A stretch of DNA of 64,000 bases from Planctomycetota bacterium (GCA_016716265.1 JADJWQ010000006.1:2011501-2075500), one strand, 5' to 3'; positions 1 through 8,846 are shown, counted from the first letter of the stretch. Numbers and translations are program-made. Notes: generated from the letters alone by a model not told the origin.

Positions 1-735
1 GCGCGGCCCGACCGCGTCGCGACGCTGGTCCGGCTCGCCGAGGCCTGCGCGCGCGACGATCGGACCGGGTCCGGGGCCGAGGTGCTCGGGAGGCTGCGCC
101 GACTCGCCGGCCACGCCGACCTCGACCACCCGTTCTTCGCGCCGGTCGCGGAGCTCGCAGCCGCGGCCGGGCTGCCGGCCGACTGGCGCCTGCCGCGCGA
201 CGAGCTGCTCGACTGGCCGCGCGACATCGGCCCGCGCCCCCAGCCCGAGCCGCTCGGCCCCGACCGCTGGACACCGCCGACGCCCTACGAGTTCACGCTG
301 CCGACCGCCGACGGCACGCGCTACGCATTGCGCGAGCACCGTGGCGAGCCGCTGCTCGTCGTGATGTACCTCGGCTTCGGTTGACTGCTCTGCGTCGAGC
401 AGCTCCAGGAGCTGCAACCGATGGTCGTGGACTATCGGACCGCAGGAATCGGGATCCTCGCGATCGGCACCGACACCGCCGCGGGCGCGCGCAGGTCGCT
501 CGACGACCTGCCTCCCACGGAGCGTTTCACGTTTCCCATGCTGAGCGACCGCAAGCTCCGTGCGTTCCGCGAATGGCGGGCGTTCGACGACTTCGAGCGC
601 CTTCCGCTTCACGGTGTCTACCTGCTCGACGCCGACGGGCGGATCCGTTGGCAGGACACCGGCTGGTGGCCGTTCGACGCCCCCGCGTGGCTCCTCGCCG
701 AGTCGCGCCGCCTGCTGGCCCGCACCCCACGATGA
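1..735 (+). CDS. Redoxin-domain protein, candidate selenoprotein (UGA at 382-384), 5' truncated
   Basis: The frame is already open at the left edge and runs to TGA 733-735, broken only by an in-frame TGA at 382-384. The sequence around it is YLGFG-stop-LLCVEQLQEL. In thioredoxin/AhpC-type redoxins the same place carries GFGCxxCVEQL, so the TGA sits at the first residue of the CxxC pair and would give U-L-L-C, the usual UxxC redox motif. Frame, codon use and fold continue past it (PMLSDRKLRAFREW, GVYLLDADGRIRW). The part before the fold (about residues 1-95 of what is visible) is helical and Ala/Arg-rich and belongs to a longer protein. The stop overlaps the ATG of the multicopper oxidase. Alternatives are a real nonsense mutation or a sequencing error (TGC to TGA). 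Thiol-disulfide activity is family knowledge; Sec insertion is inference. Confidence 0.75.
399..415 (+). promoter_or_regulatory. Hairpin just after the in-frame UGA (possible bacterial SECIS)
   Basis: A perfect 7-bp stem (399-405 with 409-415) and a 3-nt CAG loop start 17 nt after the UGA at 382-384. Bacterial SECIS hairpins sit within about 15-40 nt downstream of the UGA, so the place is right. The loop has its G in the third position, whereas SelB usually wants a G in the first two loop positions, so the fit is only partial. The stem also lies in coding sequence and could be chance. Confidence 0.35.
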
Positions 736-2597
736 CGCCCACCCCGGCCCGCTCCCCGTCCGTGTGCCGCGCCATCGCGCGTGCGCTGCCCGCGGTGCTC
801 GCCGCCGTGCCGCTCGGCGCCCAGTCCGCCGCGGCGATCGTGGCATTCACGCAGCCGCCGCTCGCCGCGGACCACTCGCCGGACCCGCGCGTGTTCGAGA
901 CCGTGCTGACCGCGACCGAGGTCGACATCGAGTTCGTGCCCGGCGTGCGCACGCGCGCGATGGCGTTCAACGGTACGATCCCGGGCCCGACGATCGACGC
1001 GCAGGTCGGCGACACGCTGATCGTGCATTTCGTCAACATGCTGCCGGAGGCGACCACGCTGCACTGGCACGGGGTCGCGACCCCCGCGACCATGGACGGC
1101 AGCCAGCTGTCGCAGGTGCCGGTCCCGCGCTCCGGCTACCACCGCTACGAGTTCACGCTCAACAGCGCCGGCACGTTCTGGTACCACCCGCACCTCAACA
1201 CCAACGAGCAGGTCGAACGCGGCCTGTACGGTGCGCTGATCGTCAGGGATCCCCGGCACGACGCGGCGCTCGGCATCGAACGCGCGGACGAGCGCGTATT
1301 GTTCCTCGACGACGTCAAGCTCGACGACACGCTCGACGGCCGGGGTCGCATCGCCCCATTTGCGACCGATCTCGGCGCGCCGTTCGAGCCCTGGCAGCGC
1401 GCCGAGGACCTCGCCAATTCGCGCATCGGCAACCACGTGCTGCTGAACGGCCGCGAGGTCTCGCTCGCGAGCGTCCCGGCGCTCGACGTCGTCGCCGGAA
1501 GACCGTACCGGCTGCGGCTCGTCAATGCGTCGAACGGGCGCATCTTCCGCCTCGACCTCGGCGACGGGGATGCGCGGCTGTACGCGATCGGCAGCGACCA
1601 GGGGCTGTGGAACGCCGCCGAGCCCGTGGTGCAGATCGACAAGGTGCGCAACGTGCTGGGTCACCACAACGAGCTCATCTCGAACCCCGACGTGCGCAAG
1701 GGTGTCACGCTGACACCCGGCGACCGACTGGAGCTCGTGCTCGTCGCCGACGGCGCGGCCGGCAGCTCCGTCATCCTGCGCTCGCACGACTTCATCAAGG
1801 GCAAGCACACCGCCTACCGCGACCCCGAGGGCAACCTGCTGTTCGGCCACGACCACTTCGACGGCGCCGAACCCGAGGTGCCGATGGTCGCCGTGACGAT
1901 CACCGCAGCGACTCCCACCCCGGCCGCGGCGCCGGCGGCGGCGCGCTACGAGCCGCCCGCCGTGCTGCGCGCGGATCCGGTCGCCCCGCTGGTTCCCGAT
2001 CCCGCGCTGCCGCCGCTGCCGGTGATCCTCGGTCACTCGCAGCCGAACCCCGCCGACGGCAGCCTGATGTTCTTCCTGCAGGTCGACCGCGGCGCCGACC
2101 TGCTCGATGCGGTGCACGCCCACCGGACCGCGTTCCCGGCCGACTACGAGCCGCGCCCGATGATGAAGCAGCGCGCCGACGACGGCTTCGCCGTGCGCGT
2201 CGGCGAGACCCGCGTGTTCGAGGTCGTCAACTTCACGGGCAACGACCACAACTTCCACGTGCACGGGTTCCGCTTCCAGCATCTCGACACCGAGTACGTC
2301 GACCTCGACGAGCCCGCGAACGAGGGTTGCGAGGCGCCGCTGCGCCTCGCCTTCGAGGACACGATCCGCATCCCCCGCCGCCCCGGCTTCTCGCTGGGCC
2401 GCAGCTACACGATCGTGCGCCTCGCGGCGCGGTTCGACGACGACGATCTGCCCGCGGAGCTACGCCGCACGCGTCAGGAGCTCGTCGCCGGCGGACTGGC
2501 ACCCGGCCCGACGACGTCCGGCGGCTGGGTGCTGCACTGCCATTTCCTCGAGCACTCGGCGCGCGGCATGATGTCGTTCCTGAGCGTCGGGCGCTGA
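732..2597 (+). CDS. Multicopper oxidase (secreted)
   Basis: 621 aa starting at an ATG that overlaps the upstream redoxin stop (ATGA), so the two are translationally coupled. Residues 1-32 form a signal peptide. All four copper-binding segments are present: HWHG (111-114), WYHPHL (150-155), HNFHVHGF (506-513) and HCHFLEH (602-608) with a following Met as likely axial ligand. Family members oxidise metals, phenols or other small substrates in the periplasm and reduce O2 to water. The substrate cannot be read from sequence. Between the first and last cupredoxin domains is a Pro/Ala-rich linker (about 395-420). The partner redoxin may keep copper-site cysteines or an electron partner reduced (inference). 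Confidence 0.93.
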   Translation: MTPTPARSPSVCRAIARALPAVLAAVPLGAQSAAAIVAFTQPPLAADHSPDPRVFETVLTATEVDIEFVPGVRTRAMAFNGTIPGPTIDAQVGDTLIVHFVNMLPEATTLHWHGVATPATMDGSQLSQVPVPRSGYHRYEFTLNSAGTFWYHPHLNTNEQVERGLYGALIVRDPRHDAALGIERADERVLFLDDVKLDDTLDGRGRIAPFATDLGAPFEPWQRAEDLANSRIGNHVLLNGREVSLASVPALDVVAGRPYRLRLVNASNGRIFRLDLGDGDARLYAIGSDQGLWNAAEPVVQIDKVRNVLGHHNELISNPDVRKGVTLTPGDRLELVLVADGAAGSSVILRSHDFIKGKHTAYRDPEGNLLFGHDHFDGAEPEVPMVAVTITAATPTPAAAPAAARYEPPAVLRADPVAPLVPDPALPPLPVILGHSQPNPADGSLMFFLQVDRGADLLDAVHAHRTAFPADYEPRPMMKQRADDGFAVRVGETRVFEVVNFTGNDHNFHVHGFRFQHLDTEYVDLDEPANEGCEAPLRLAFEDTIRIPRRPGFSLGRSYTIVRLAARFDDDDLPAELRRTRQELVAGGLAPGPTTSGGWVLHCHFLEHSARGMMSFLSVGR

Positions 2598-2642
2598 CCC
2601 GCGGGACCCCGCCTGTCGCCAGGCAATCGACGGCCGCGACGC

Positions 2643-3761
2643 ATGCGCATCTCCCCCGCCATCGTCCGCGAGCTGGCCCTCGAGCAGGGCTTCGACCTGG
2701 TCGGCTTCGGCCCGGCCGATCCGGGCCCGCACGCGGAGCGTTTCCTCGCTTGGCTCGATGCCGGCCGCCACGGCGACATGCACTGGCTCGCGCGTGACGC
2801 CGACAAGATCACCCGGCCGGAGAGCTGGATACCCGGCCCGCGCAGCACGATCGCACTGGCGCGCGACTACGGCGGGCCGCCCGGCGCGCTACCCGGGGGA
2901 GGCCGCGTCGCCCGCTATGCGATGGCGCGCGACTATCACCGCACGCTCGGCCGCGCGACGCGCACGCTGCGGGAGCAACTCGAAGCCGAGGGCGTGCCAC
3001 GCGGCGCGATCAAGGTCGGGCCCGACGCCGTTCCGCTCCTCGAGCGCGCGCTGGCGCTGCGCGCTGGCATCGGCTTCCTGGCGAAGAGCGCCGGCGTGAT
3101 CTCGCCGACCCGCGGGCCGTACCTGCTGCTGTCCGAGCTGATCACGCCGCTCGAGCTGCCGTTCGACGATCCCGCCGCGGGCACCTGCGGGACCTGCACG
3201 CGGTGCATCGAGGCGTGTCCGACCGGCGCGATCGTCGCGCCGCACGAGGTCGACGCCCGGCGCTGCCTGAGCTACACGACGATCGAGCTGCGCGGATCGA
3301 TCCCTGCGGAGCTGCGCGAGCCGCAGGGCGACTGGCTGTTCGGCTGCGACGTGTGCCTCGAGGTCTGCCCGTTCACGGGCCGCGGCCGGGCCGCGGGCGG
3401 GACCGGGGTGCGGCCGGCTGACCTGCGACCGCATCCCGCACTCGAGAGCTACACGCTGCTCGGCGTGCTCGAGCTCGACGCCGCCGCGTGGGACGCCGAC
3501 TGGACCGGCACACCGCTCCGCCGCGCGAATCGCAACGGCCTGCGTCGCAATGCGGCGGTCGTGCTCGGCAACCTGCGCGACGAGAGTGCGCTGCCCGCAC
3601 TCGTCCGCGCACTCGCCGATCCCGATCCGCTCGTCCGCGAGCACGTCGCCTGGGCGATCGGTCGCGTCGCGCCACGCGAGCCGGCGCTCGAGTCCGCGCT
3701 CGGGCGCGAGACCGACTCGACGGTCCGCCGCGCGCTGCGCGACGCGCTGGAACGGCGCTGA
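2643..3761 (+). CDS. queG: Epoxyqueuosine reductase QueG
   Basis: 372 aa, the usual length. QueG reduces epoxyqueuosine to queuosine in tRNA using cobalamin and two [4Fe-4S] clusters. The ferredoxin part shows CGTCTRCIEACP (C182, C185, C188, C192) and CDVCLEVCP (C235, C238, C242). The N-terminal part has the family's reductase fold (ARDYGGPPGALPGGGRVARYAMARDYH). HEAT-like repeats fill the last 80 residues. The queA gene lies 16 kb away at 19817-20857, so two queuosine steps are in the window but not in one operon. It stands 45 nt after the oxidase and has no clear ribosome site. Confidence 0.95.
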   Translation: MRISPAIVRELALEQGFDLVGFGPADPGPHAERFLAWLDAGRHGDMHWLARDADKITRPESWIPGPRSTIALARDYGGPPGALPGGGRVARYAMARDYHRTLGRATRTLREQLEAEGVPRGAIKVGPDAVPLLERALALRAGIGFLAKSAGVISPTRGPYLLLSELITPLELPFDDPAAGTCGTCTRCIEACPTGAIVAPHEVDARRCLSYTTIELRGSIPAELREPQGDWLFGCDVCLEVCPFTGRGRAAGGTGVRPADLRPHPALESYTLLGVLELDAAAWDADWTGTPLRRANRNGLRRNAAVVLGNLRDESALPALVRALADPDPLVREHVAWAIGRVAPREPALESALGRETDSTVRRALRDALERR

Positions 3762-3779
3762 CGTCGCACGCACACCGGG

Positions 3780-5075
3780 TCAGTAGAACAGGAACACCCA
3801 CCAGCTCTTCATCGGCGCGCCGTCGTCGTCGACGCACGGGCTGCGGTAGCCGGGCATGTTCTGCCGCCAGTAGACGAGCCACTGCCCCATGCAGTCCGGC
3901 GCCAGCTCGCGATACCGGTAGAAGCTCCGCATCCGCCAGGGCTCGGCACGGTCAGCGCCATCCGGACCGTCCCGCAGCCGGTAGTGCTCGATCGTGCTGA
4001 GCACCGGCACGTCGGAGGTCAGGTCGTAGTCGCCGCTCGCTCCCGGTGGGAAGTGCACGTTGCCGCCGACCACGTGGTAGCCCTCGAGGGACCGCACCGC
4101 GTCGCCGTCGTGGTATTGGAGCACTCCCGGAGCCGGATAGCGGGCCTTCCAGCCGTCGCGCGCCGGCGCCTCGTACAGGCTGCGGAACGGCAGGCCGTGG
4201 CGGCGGTCGAGGTCGAAGCCCGCGAACTCGTCGAAGTAGCGCTCGAAGTACGGGCAGAAGTGCCCGTGCGCCATGCCCTCCAGCGCGTGGCCGAAGTTCT
4301 CGAGGCCGCAGCCGATACCGCGCTCGATGTTGAAGAACGTGACCCGGAAGCTCCTGCCGATCCACGGGAGCGTGTCGCTGTGCCCATTACCGGCCCAACC
4401 GTGCCGGCCGGCGATCGGTCGCAGCTCCGCGTCGTAGTGCTGCTTGTCCTCGATCGACTCGAGCGGCGCTCCCTCGTCGTCGTGGTAGCAGTAGAACCAC
4501 AGCTCGTGGACGAGGCCGGCGTCGATCATCCGAGCGAGGGACAGGAGCTCGCCGGGACGATCCGGATCGGGCACGCCGTAGTGGGCGGCGAAGTCGTCAC
4601 GGAAGAACGCGCCGTAGTCGCAGTTCTGCCCGCGACCGTCGTAGCCCGGTCGCTTCGGATAGCGGCTGCCATTGCGCCGCTCGCGGCCTCGCGCCGGCTC
4701 GGCATCCTGCAGGTCGACGTATCGGAACACCCGGTACGCGAGCGTCACCGGCGCGGTCGGGTCCGCATAGCCGTGGTAGCGGCTGCTCTCCGCCAGCGCC
4801 GCGATCATCGCCTCCGTGTGGCGCTGCACGCGCTCGGAGCTCGCCCCGTTGGCGAAGTTGACGACCAGCACGCGGGGCTCGAGCAGCCGGATGCCGTCGT
4901 GGTGCTCCGCGAGCCACGGGTCGGAGTTCGCGAAGCTGTGCTGGTTCGGCCAGACCGTGTCGTCGGCCGGGTAACCGGCCGGAGCGCGCTGCGGTGCCTG
5001 CGCACCGAGAACTGGCCCGAGCAGGGCGATCCACGCGGCGAGCACACACGAGACGGCGTCGGGAAGACCGGGCAT
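3780..5075 (-). CDS. Secreted protein of unknown function
   Basis: 431 aa from an ATG at 5075, chosen because it opens directly into a signal peptide (VSCVLAAWIALLGPVLGAQAP); the open frame continues upstream to 5171 without coding character. I do not recognise the family. The mature part is rich in aromatic and acidic residues, with conserved-looking blocks such as DTVWPNQHSFANSDPWL, LVHELWFYCYHDDEG, NFGHALEGMAHGHFCPYFER and MKSWWVFLFY at the very end. His/Glu-containing blocks (VHELWFY, GHALEGMAHGH) might bind a metal, but this is guesswork. It converges with queG, 18 nt between stops, and has no operon partner. Confidence 0.8.
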   Translation of the reverse strand: MPGLPDAVSCVLAAWIALLGPVLGAQAPQRAPAGYPADDTVWPNQHSFANSDPWLAEHHDGIRLLEPRVLVVNFANGASSERVQRHTEAMIAALAESSRYHGYADPTAPVTLAYRVFRYVDLQDAEPARGRERRNGSRYPKRPGYDGRGQNCDYGAFFRDDFAAHYGVPDPDRPGELLSLARMIDAGLVHELWFYCYHDDEGAPLESIEDKQHYDAELRPIAGRHGWAGNGHSDTLPWIGRSFRVTFFNIERGIGCGLENFGHALEGMAHGHFCPYFERYFDEFAGFDLDRRHGLPFRSLYEAPARDGWKARYPAPGVLQYHDGDAVRSLEGYHVVGGNVHFPPGASGDYDLTSDVPVLSTIEHYRLRDGPDGADRAEPWRMRSFYRYRELAPDCMGQWLVYWRQNMPGYRSPCVDDDGAPMKSWWVFLFY

Positions 5076-5556
5076 GACCGGGACCGCGTCTCCCGCCCGC
5101 GCGGGAGCCGCCGCCATCATGCCCGCGACCGCCGCGTTCGCACGGGCCGGACCGCGACGGGCGCCGGCCACCGACGTCGCGCCCGCGCGACGTGTCGCGC
5201 TGACGCATCACTCCGGACGACGGCCCCGTGCGAGCGGCGGCACGCTGCACGCGGCCGCCCACACCGCGCGGAGACCGTCGCACCGGCGCGACGCGTCGCG
5301 CGGGCGCGGCGCACCGGGGCGGTGTCCAGGCGGACACCAGGTGGCCGGATCCGGGACGTCCGGAGCACCGCGCGGCCGCCGCCCGTGGCATCGCGGTTCC
5401 GGGTCCTCGCATCGGTTCAGAGGGCGAGATGTTCGATGTCAACCGCGGCGCGGACCGTCGCTATTCCCGACAGCGCGGTCCCGAGCTGGCAGCCCCGTTG
5501 CTCGGGAGTGCGCGGCCCCCATCGGCCCCGCTGCTCCGGTCCCCGGGAGGGGAGTC
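5076..5556. other. 481-nt intergenic region with GCGCGACG dyads
   Basis: This lies upstream of two divergent genes. I see no further gene; the open frames here lack start signals and protein-like composition. It holds a dyad at 5174-5182/5185-5193 and a perfect 16-bp palindrome at 5286-5301, both built from GCGCGACG and its complement, with another copy near 5194-5200. They could be operators for the zinc-ribbon gene or the secreted protein gene. Confidence 0.4.
5286..5301. repeat. Perfect 16-bp palindrome
   Basis: GCGCGACGCGTCGCGC reads the same on both strands. Related half-sites occur about 100 nt upstream. In such GC-rich DNA, palindromes of G and C are commoner than usual, so it may be chance. 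Confidence 0.35.
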
Positions 5557-5748
5557 ATGAACATGGACATCCGCGACTACTACGGCGAGACCAAGTGGTG
5601 TGACCACTGCAGGGAGTACGTGCACTTCCTGATGAGCGTGAACCGCTCGTACTGCGTGCACTGCGGCAACCCGGTCCGGCTGTTCAGCAAGGAAGACTCG
5701 CGTCGCTTCAACGCGGACGTCCAGAAGAAGAAGTGGCGGGCCGTGTGA
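5557..5748 (+). CDS. Small zinc-ribbon protein
   Basis: 63 aa. The start at 5557 has a strong ribosome site (GGGAGGGG, 5546-5553) a few nt before ATG. Two CxxC pairs, WCDHC and YCVHC, are 16 residues apart and form a typical zinc ribbon. The tail is basic (KEDSRRFNADVQKKKWRAV), which would suit nucleic acid or ribosome contact. It stands alone, followed by a C-rich tract and a hairpin. I cannot name a function; the strong ribosome site suggests high expression. Confidence 0.8.
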   Translation: MNMDIRDYYGETKWCDHCREYVHFLMSVNRSYCVHCGNPVRLFSKEDSRRFNADVQKKKWRAV

Positions 5749-6139
5749 GCCGACCCGCCCCGGGAGTCCCGGCCGGCCAACCGCACCGCGCCGGCCGCTG
5801 ACGCCACCCGGCGCGATCCACACCACGTCCCTCCTCCTCCCGCCCACACTCCGCATCACCTTTCTCCGACCCCTCTCCCTCCCCTGCGAGGCCCCGCGCC
5901 GCCCCCTCCGGCGCGGGGCTTCCACCTTGGCGGCCGGGCCCCGTCCGGTCGCCGGACTCGAACGCGCGGCCGGAGACGCTCGACGAATCCCCCCAGCCCG
6001 CCCGCAGCGATCTCCGCAACGTCCCTCGCCACCGCTCTCCGCGGGTCCTCCCCGACCACCTCCCAGCGTCCGCAGCCGGACCGCGGACCTCCGGTCGCTG
6101 CCGCGGTGCACTTCGCCGGCTCGCCCGCAGACGTCCTGC
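5749..6139. other. 391-nt intergenic region: C-rich, G-poor tract plus hairpin
   Basis: Between the zinc-ribbon gene and the end of the convergent kinase gene. From about 5821 to 5888 the plus strand is almost all C and T with very few G, the composition of a Rho utilisation site, and is followed by a strong hairpin. From 5920 to 6139 I see nothing else. Confidence 0.45.
5891..5919. terminator. GC-rich hairpin, probable terminator
   Basis: An 11-bp perfect stem (5891-5901 with 5909-5919) and 7-nt loop, followed on the plus strand by only two T. It ends the zinc-ribbon transcript and could also serve the minus-strand kinase gene. The lack of a T run and the C-rich tract before it suggest help from Rho. 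Confidence 0.55.
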
Positions 6140-8767
6140 TCACTCGCGGTACGGATCGGAAGTCACCGGACGCGTCGGACGGAGGCCGGCGAAGGGGTTG
6201 CGGACGTCGAAGCGGAGCGAGCCGCGGAGTGCAGACTTGGCCCGGAGGGGAGAATCGCGGTAGCTCGCGCCGCGGACGATCCGGTGCTCTTCGGGATTCG
6301 CCGGGTCGTCACGCAGGCCGTCGCCGTCGCGGGCCGGGACGCTCATCGGCATGGCGCGATCCGCGCACCACTCCGCGACGTTGCCCGCGATGTCGTACAG
6401 ACCGAAGTCGTTCGGCCGCATCGAGCCGACCGCAGCCGTCAGGCGGTAGTCGTCCTCGAACGACTGCGACACGGCGATTCCCTGCGCGGCGACCGCCGCA
6501 GCCTCCCGACCAGCGAGATTCTCGTGGCCCTGCAGCGTCGATTCGGTCTGACCGGTGTAGTAGGGAGTCGCGGTTCCAGCGCGGCAAGCGTACTCCCACT
6601 GTGCTTCGGTCGGCAGAGCCAGATCGAGCCGCCGTGCTGCATCGGCAGCCATCTGCCAGCTGAGGTTCTCGACCGGATGGCGCAGCGTGATCTCGGCGTT
6701 CGGACGATCATCGAGGCGCAGGTAGCTCGGGTCCTGACCGATCGCACGCCGCCATTGAGCGCGCGAGATCTCGTGCTTCGCGACGAAGAACGGGTCCAGT
6801 CGGATTCGCTGGACGTCGCCTTGCCCAGGTGTCAACACTCGGTCGTAGTTCGGCCGTGCCGGGTCGATGTTCTGCGCGCCCATCGAGACGGTGCCGCCGG
6901 GCAGCAGAACGAGCACGATGCCGTGCTCCTCCCCGAGCTCGAGACGACCGTCCGCCCCGCGGTGCGGGATCGCGCCGCTCTGGACGTGTACGAACTCCTC
7001 GAAGCCCGTCACCGGATCCGGGCCGAGCGGCACGAGTCCGAGTTGGGGAGCGATGCGCCTGCCACCGTAGTACGGGGATGCCCGGATGGCAGCGATCGCC
7101 TGCTCCCAGCGCTCGGTGTGCTCGTCGATCGACCGCGCCCGCACGACGGCGGCCCAGTCGCGACGCCGGCGAACGTCGTCGAGCGTGCCGTTCGGCCCGG
7201 CGAACTCATCGAGGTCACGCAGGTAGCGCGTCAACGTCTCGGCGAGGAAACGGTCCGCGGATGCCCCCGCGACGTTCCCCGCGGCAGCCAATCGGCTGCT
7301 CGCCAACCGCACGTCGTTCTCCGCCGCCGCACGGTCGTCGATCAGTGCGGTGGCGGCGGCCAACCAACGATCGTACACCGTCACGCGATCGGCCGGTGCG
7401 GGCCACAGCGCGGAAGCCTCGTCGCTCAGCTCCGCGAGGCGCAACACGGCGGCGAGCCTCTGATAGTTGTCGAGATGCTCGCGCGCGTCGACTGCGGCCG
7501 AGGCCGCCTCGGTCGCGGCGCGCCGGGCATCCTCGTACGCCCGCAACGCAACGACGAGCGCGACGACGAGCGTCACGAAGACCACGGCACCCGCCGCCAC
7601 TTCGATCCGATGTCGGACGGCGAACTTCCGCAGCGCGTAGAAGAAGCTCGGAGGCCGCGCCCGCACCGGTCGGTTCGCGAGGTAGTTGTCGAGGTCTGCG
7701 GCGAGCTCGGCGACCGTGCGATAGCGACGGTCGCGGTCCTTCGCCACTGCCGTGAGCACGATCCAGTCGAGATCGCCGCGTAATGCACGTGCCATCGCCG
7801 AATCGGAGGTCCGTGTGCTCGGTCGTGGCGCCTCGGCATTGCGGATCAGCTCGATCAGCTCGGACAGGCCCGCATCGCGCCACCGGCTCCGCGGCTGCGG
7901 CATGTCGCCCACCAGTAGCTCGAACAGAAGCACGCCCAGCGAGTAGACGTCGGTCCGCGTGTCGACATCGACCGACGCCTCCGCTTGCTCGGGGCTCATG
8001 TATTCCGGCGTTCCCAGCAGGCTGCCGGCACGGGTCATGCCCACGTCGTCACCGGTCAGTGCCCGCGCGATTCCGAAGTCGATGACCTTCGGCCAGGGCT
8101 CGCCATCGAGATCGAACACCAGCACGTTCGACGGCTTCAGATCCCGGTGGATCACGCCCCGCTGGTGAGCGTGCTGCACGCCGTCGCAGACGCGCAGGAA
8201 CAACGCGAGTCGCGCCCGCAGGGCGAGGCGCCGGCGGTCGCAGAACACGGTGATCGGCTCGCCGGGCACGTACTCGGTGACCAGGAACGGCCGCCCGTCG
8301 CCCAGCTGGCCGGCGTCGAGGATCCGCGCGACGCACGGATGATCGAAACGCGCGAGCACCTCGCGCTCCGCCTGGAAGCGCCGCAGCACGGCTTCGCTGT
8401 CCATGCCGGGACGAATCAGCTTCACCGCGACCTGCCGCCGCAGCGGCTCGCGTTGCTCCGCGAGCCAGACGACGCCGAAGCCGCCCTCGCCGAGCCTCGC
8501 GAGCAGCTGGTAGGCGCCGACCCGCTCGGGACCGGGAGCCTCGGCGAGCCCTGCGCCCGTCAGCGCAGTCTCTGCGCCACCCAGCTTGCGGCGGAGCGCG
8601 AGGAGCGCATCCCGCGCCTCCGGATGGGCGTCGAGGAGCGCCTCGAACGCCGGCTCACGAGCCGCCGGCGGCAGGTCCAGCAACACCTCGAACGCGCGGT
8701 CCTCCAGGTCGCCGGGCAGGTCCGCGGGCCCCGCGCCCGGCGAGTCGTCGAGGCTTCGATCGGACAT
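6140..8767 (-). CDS. Membrane Ser/Thr protein kinase fused to FGE-like domain
   Basis: 875 aa. Residues 1-85 are a helical, acidic leader. The PknB-type kinase domain (about 86-360) has GEGGFGVV (93-100), VAVK (Lys116), HRDLKPSN (207-214), DFG (230-232) and SPEQ, so it should be active. A single membrane helix follows (VVFVTLVVALVVAL, about 395-415), then a helical region and a C-terminal FGE/sulfatase-modifying fold (LPGGTVSMGAQ, PTEAQWEYACRAG, NVAEW). The FGE part lacks the catalytic cysteine pair: the place is RIVRGASYRDSPLRAKSALR. The external domain is therefore probably a ligand-binding or structural sensor. It is divergent from an ECF sigma gene, 79 bp apart, a pairing known in Planctomycetes. 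Confidence 0.92.
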   Translation of the reverse strand: MSDRSLDDSPGAGPADLPGDLEDRAFEVLLDLPPAAREPAFEALLDAHPEARDALLALRRKLGGAETALTGAGLAEAPGPERVGAYQLLARLGEGGFGVVWLAEQREPLRRQVAVKLIRPGMDSEAVLRRFQAEREVLARFDHPCVARILDAGQLGDGRPFLVTEYVPGEPITVFCDRRRLALRARLALFLRVCDGVQHAHQRGVIHRDLKPSNVLVFDLDGEPWPKVIDFGIARALTGDDVGMTRAGSLLGTPEYMSPEQAEASVDVDTRTDVYSLGVLLFELLVGDMPQPRSRWRDAGLSELIELIRNAEAPRPSTRTSDSAMARALRGDLDWIVLTAVAKDRDRRYRTVAELAADLDNYLANRPVRARPPSFFYALRKFAVRHRIEVAAGAVVFVTLVVALVVALRAYEDARRAATEAASAAVDAREHLDNYQRLAAVLRLAELSDEASALWPAPADRVTVYDRWLAAATALIDDRAAAENDVRLASSRLAAAGNVAGASADRFLAETLTRYLRDLDEFAGPNGTLDDVRRRRDWAAVVRARSIDEHTERWEQAIAAIRASPYYGGRRIAPQLGLVPLGPDPVTGFEEFVHVQSGAIPHRGADGRLELGEEHGIVLVLLPGGTVSMGAQNIDPARPNYDRVLTPGQGDVQRIRLDPFFVAKHEISRAQWRRAIGQDPSYLRLDDRPNAEITLRHPVENLSWQMAADAARRLDLALPTEAQWEYACRAGTATPYYTGQTESTLQGHENLAGREAAAVAAQGIAVSQSFEDDYRLTAAVGSMRPNDFGLYDIAGNVAEWCADRAMPMSVPARDGDGLRDDPANPEEHRIVRGASYRDSPLRAKSALRGSLRFDVRNPFAGLRPTRPVTSDPYRE

Positions 8768-8829
8768 GGGGCGTTCGCTGCGTGGAAACGGAACCGGGTG
8801 CGCGGCACGACGCCGGGGCCCCGGGACTC

Positions 8830-8835
8830 TACGAT
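8830..8835 (+). promoter_or_regulatory. -10-like TACGAT before the ECF sigma gene
   Basis: TACGAT ends 11 nt before the GTG at 8847, and no Shine-Dalgarno is present, which fits a transcript starting within a few nt of the start codon. Confidence 0.45.
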
Positions 8836-8846
8836 TCCGGCGCGCC

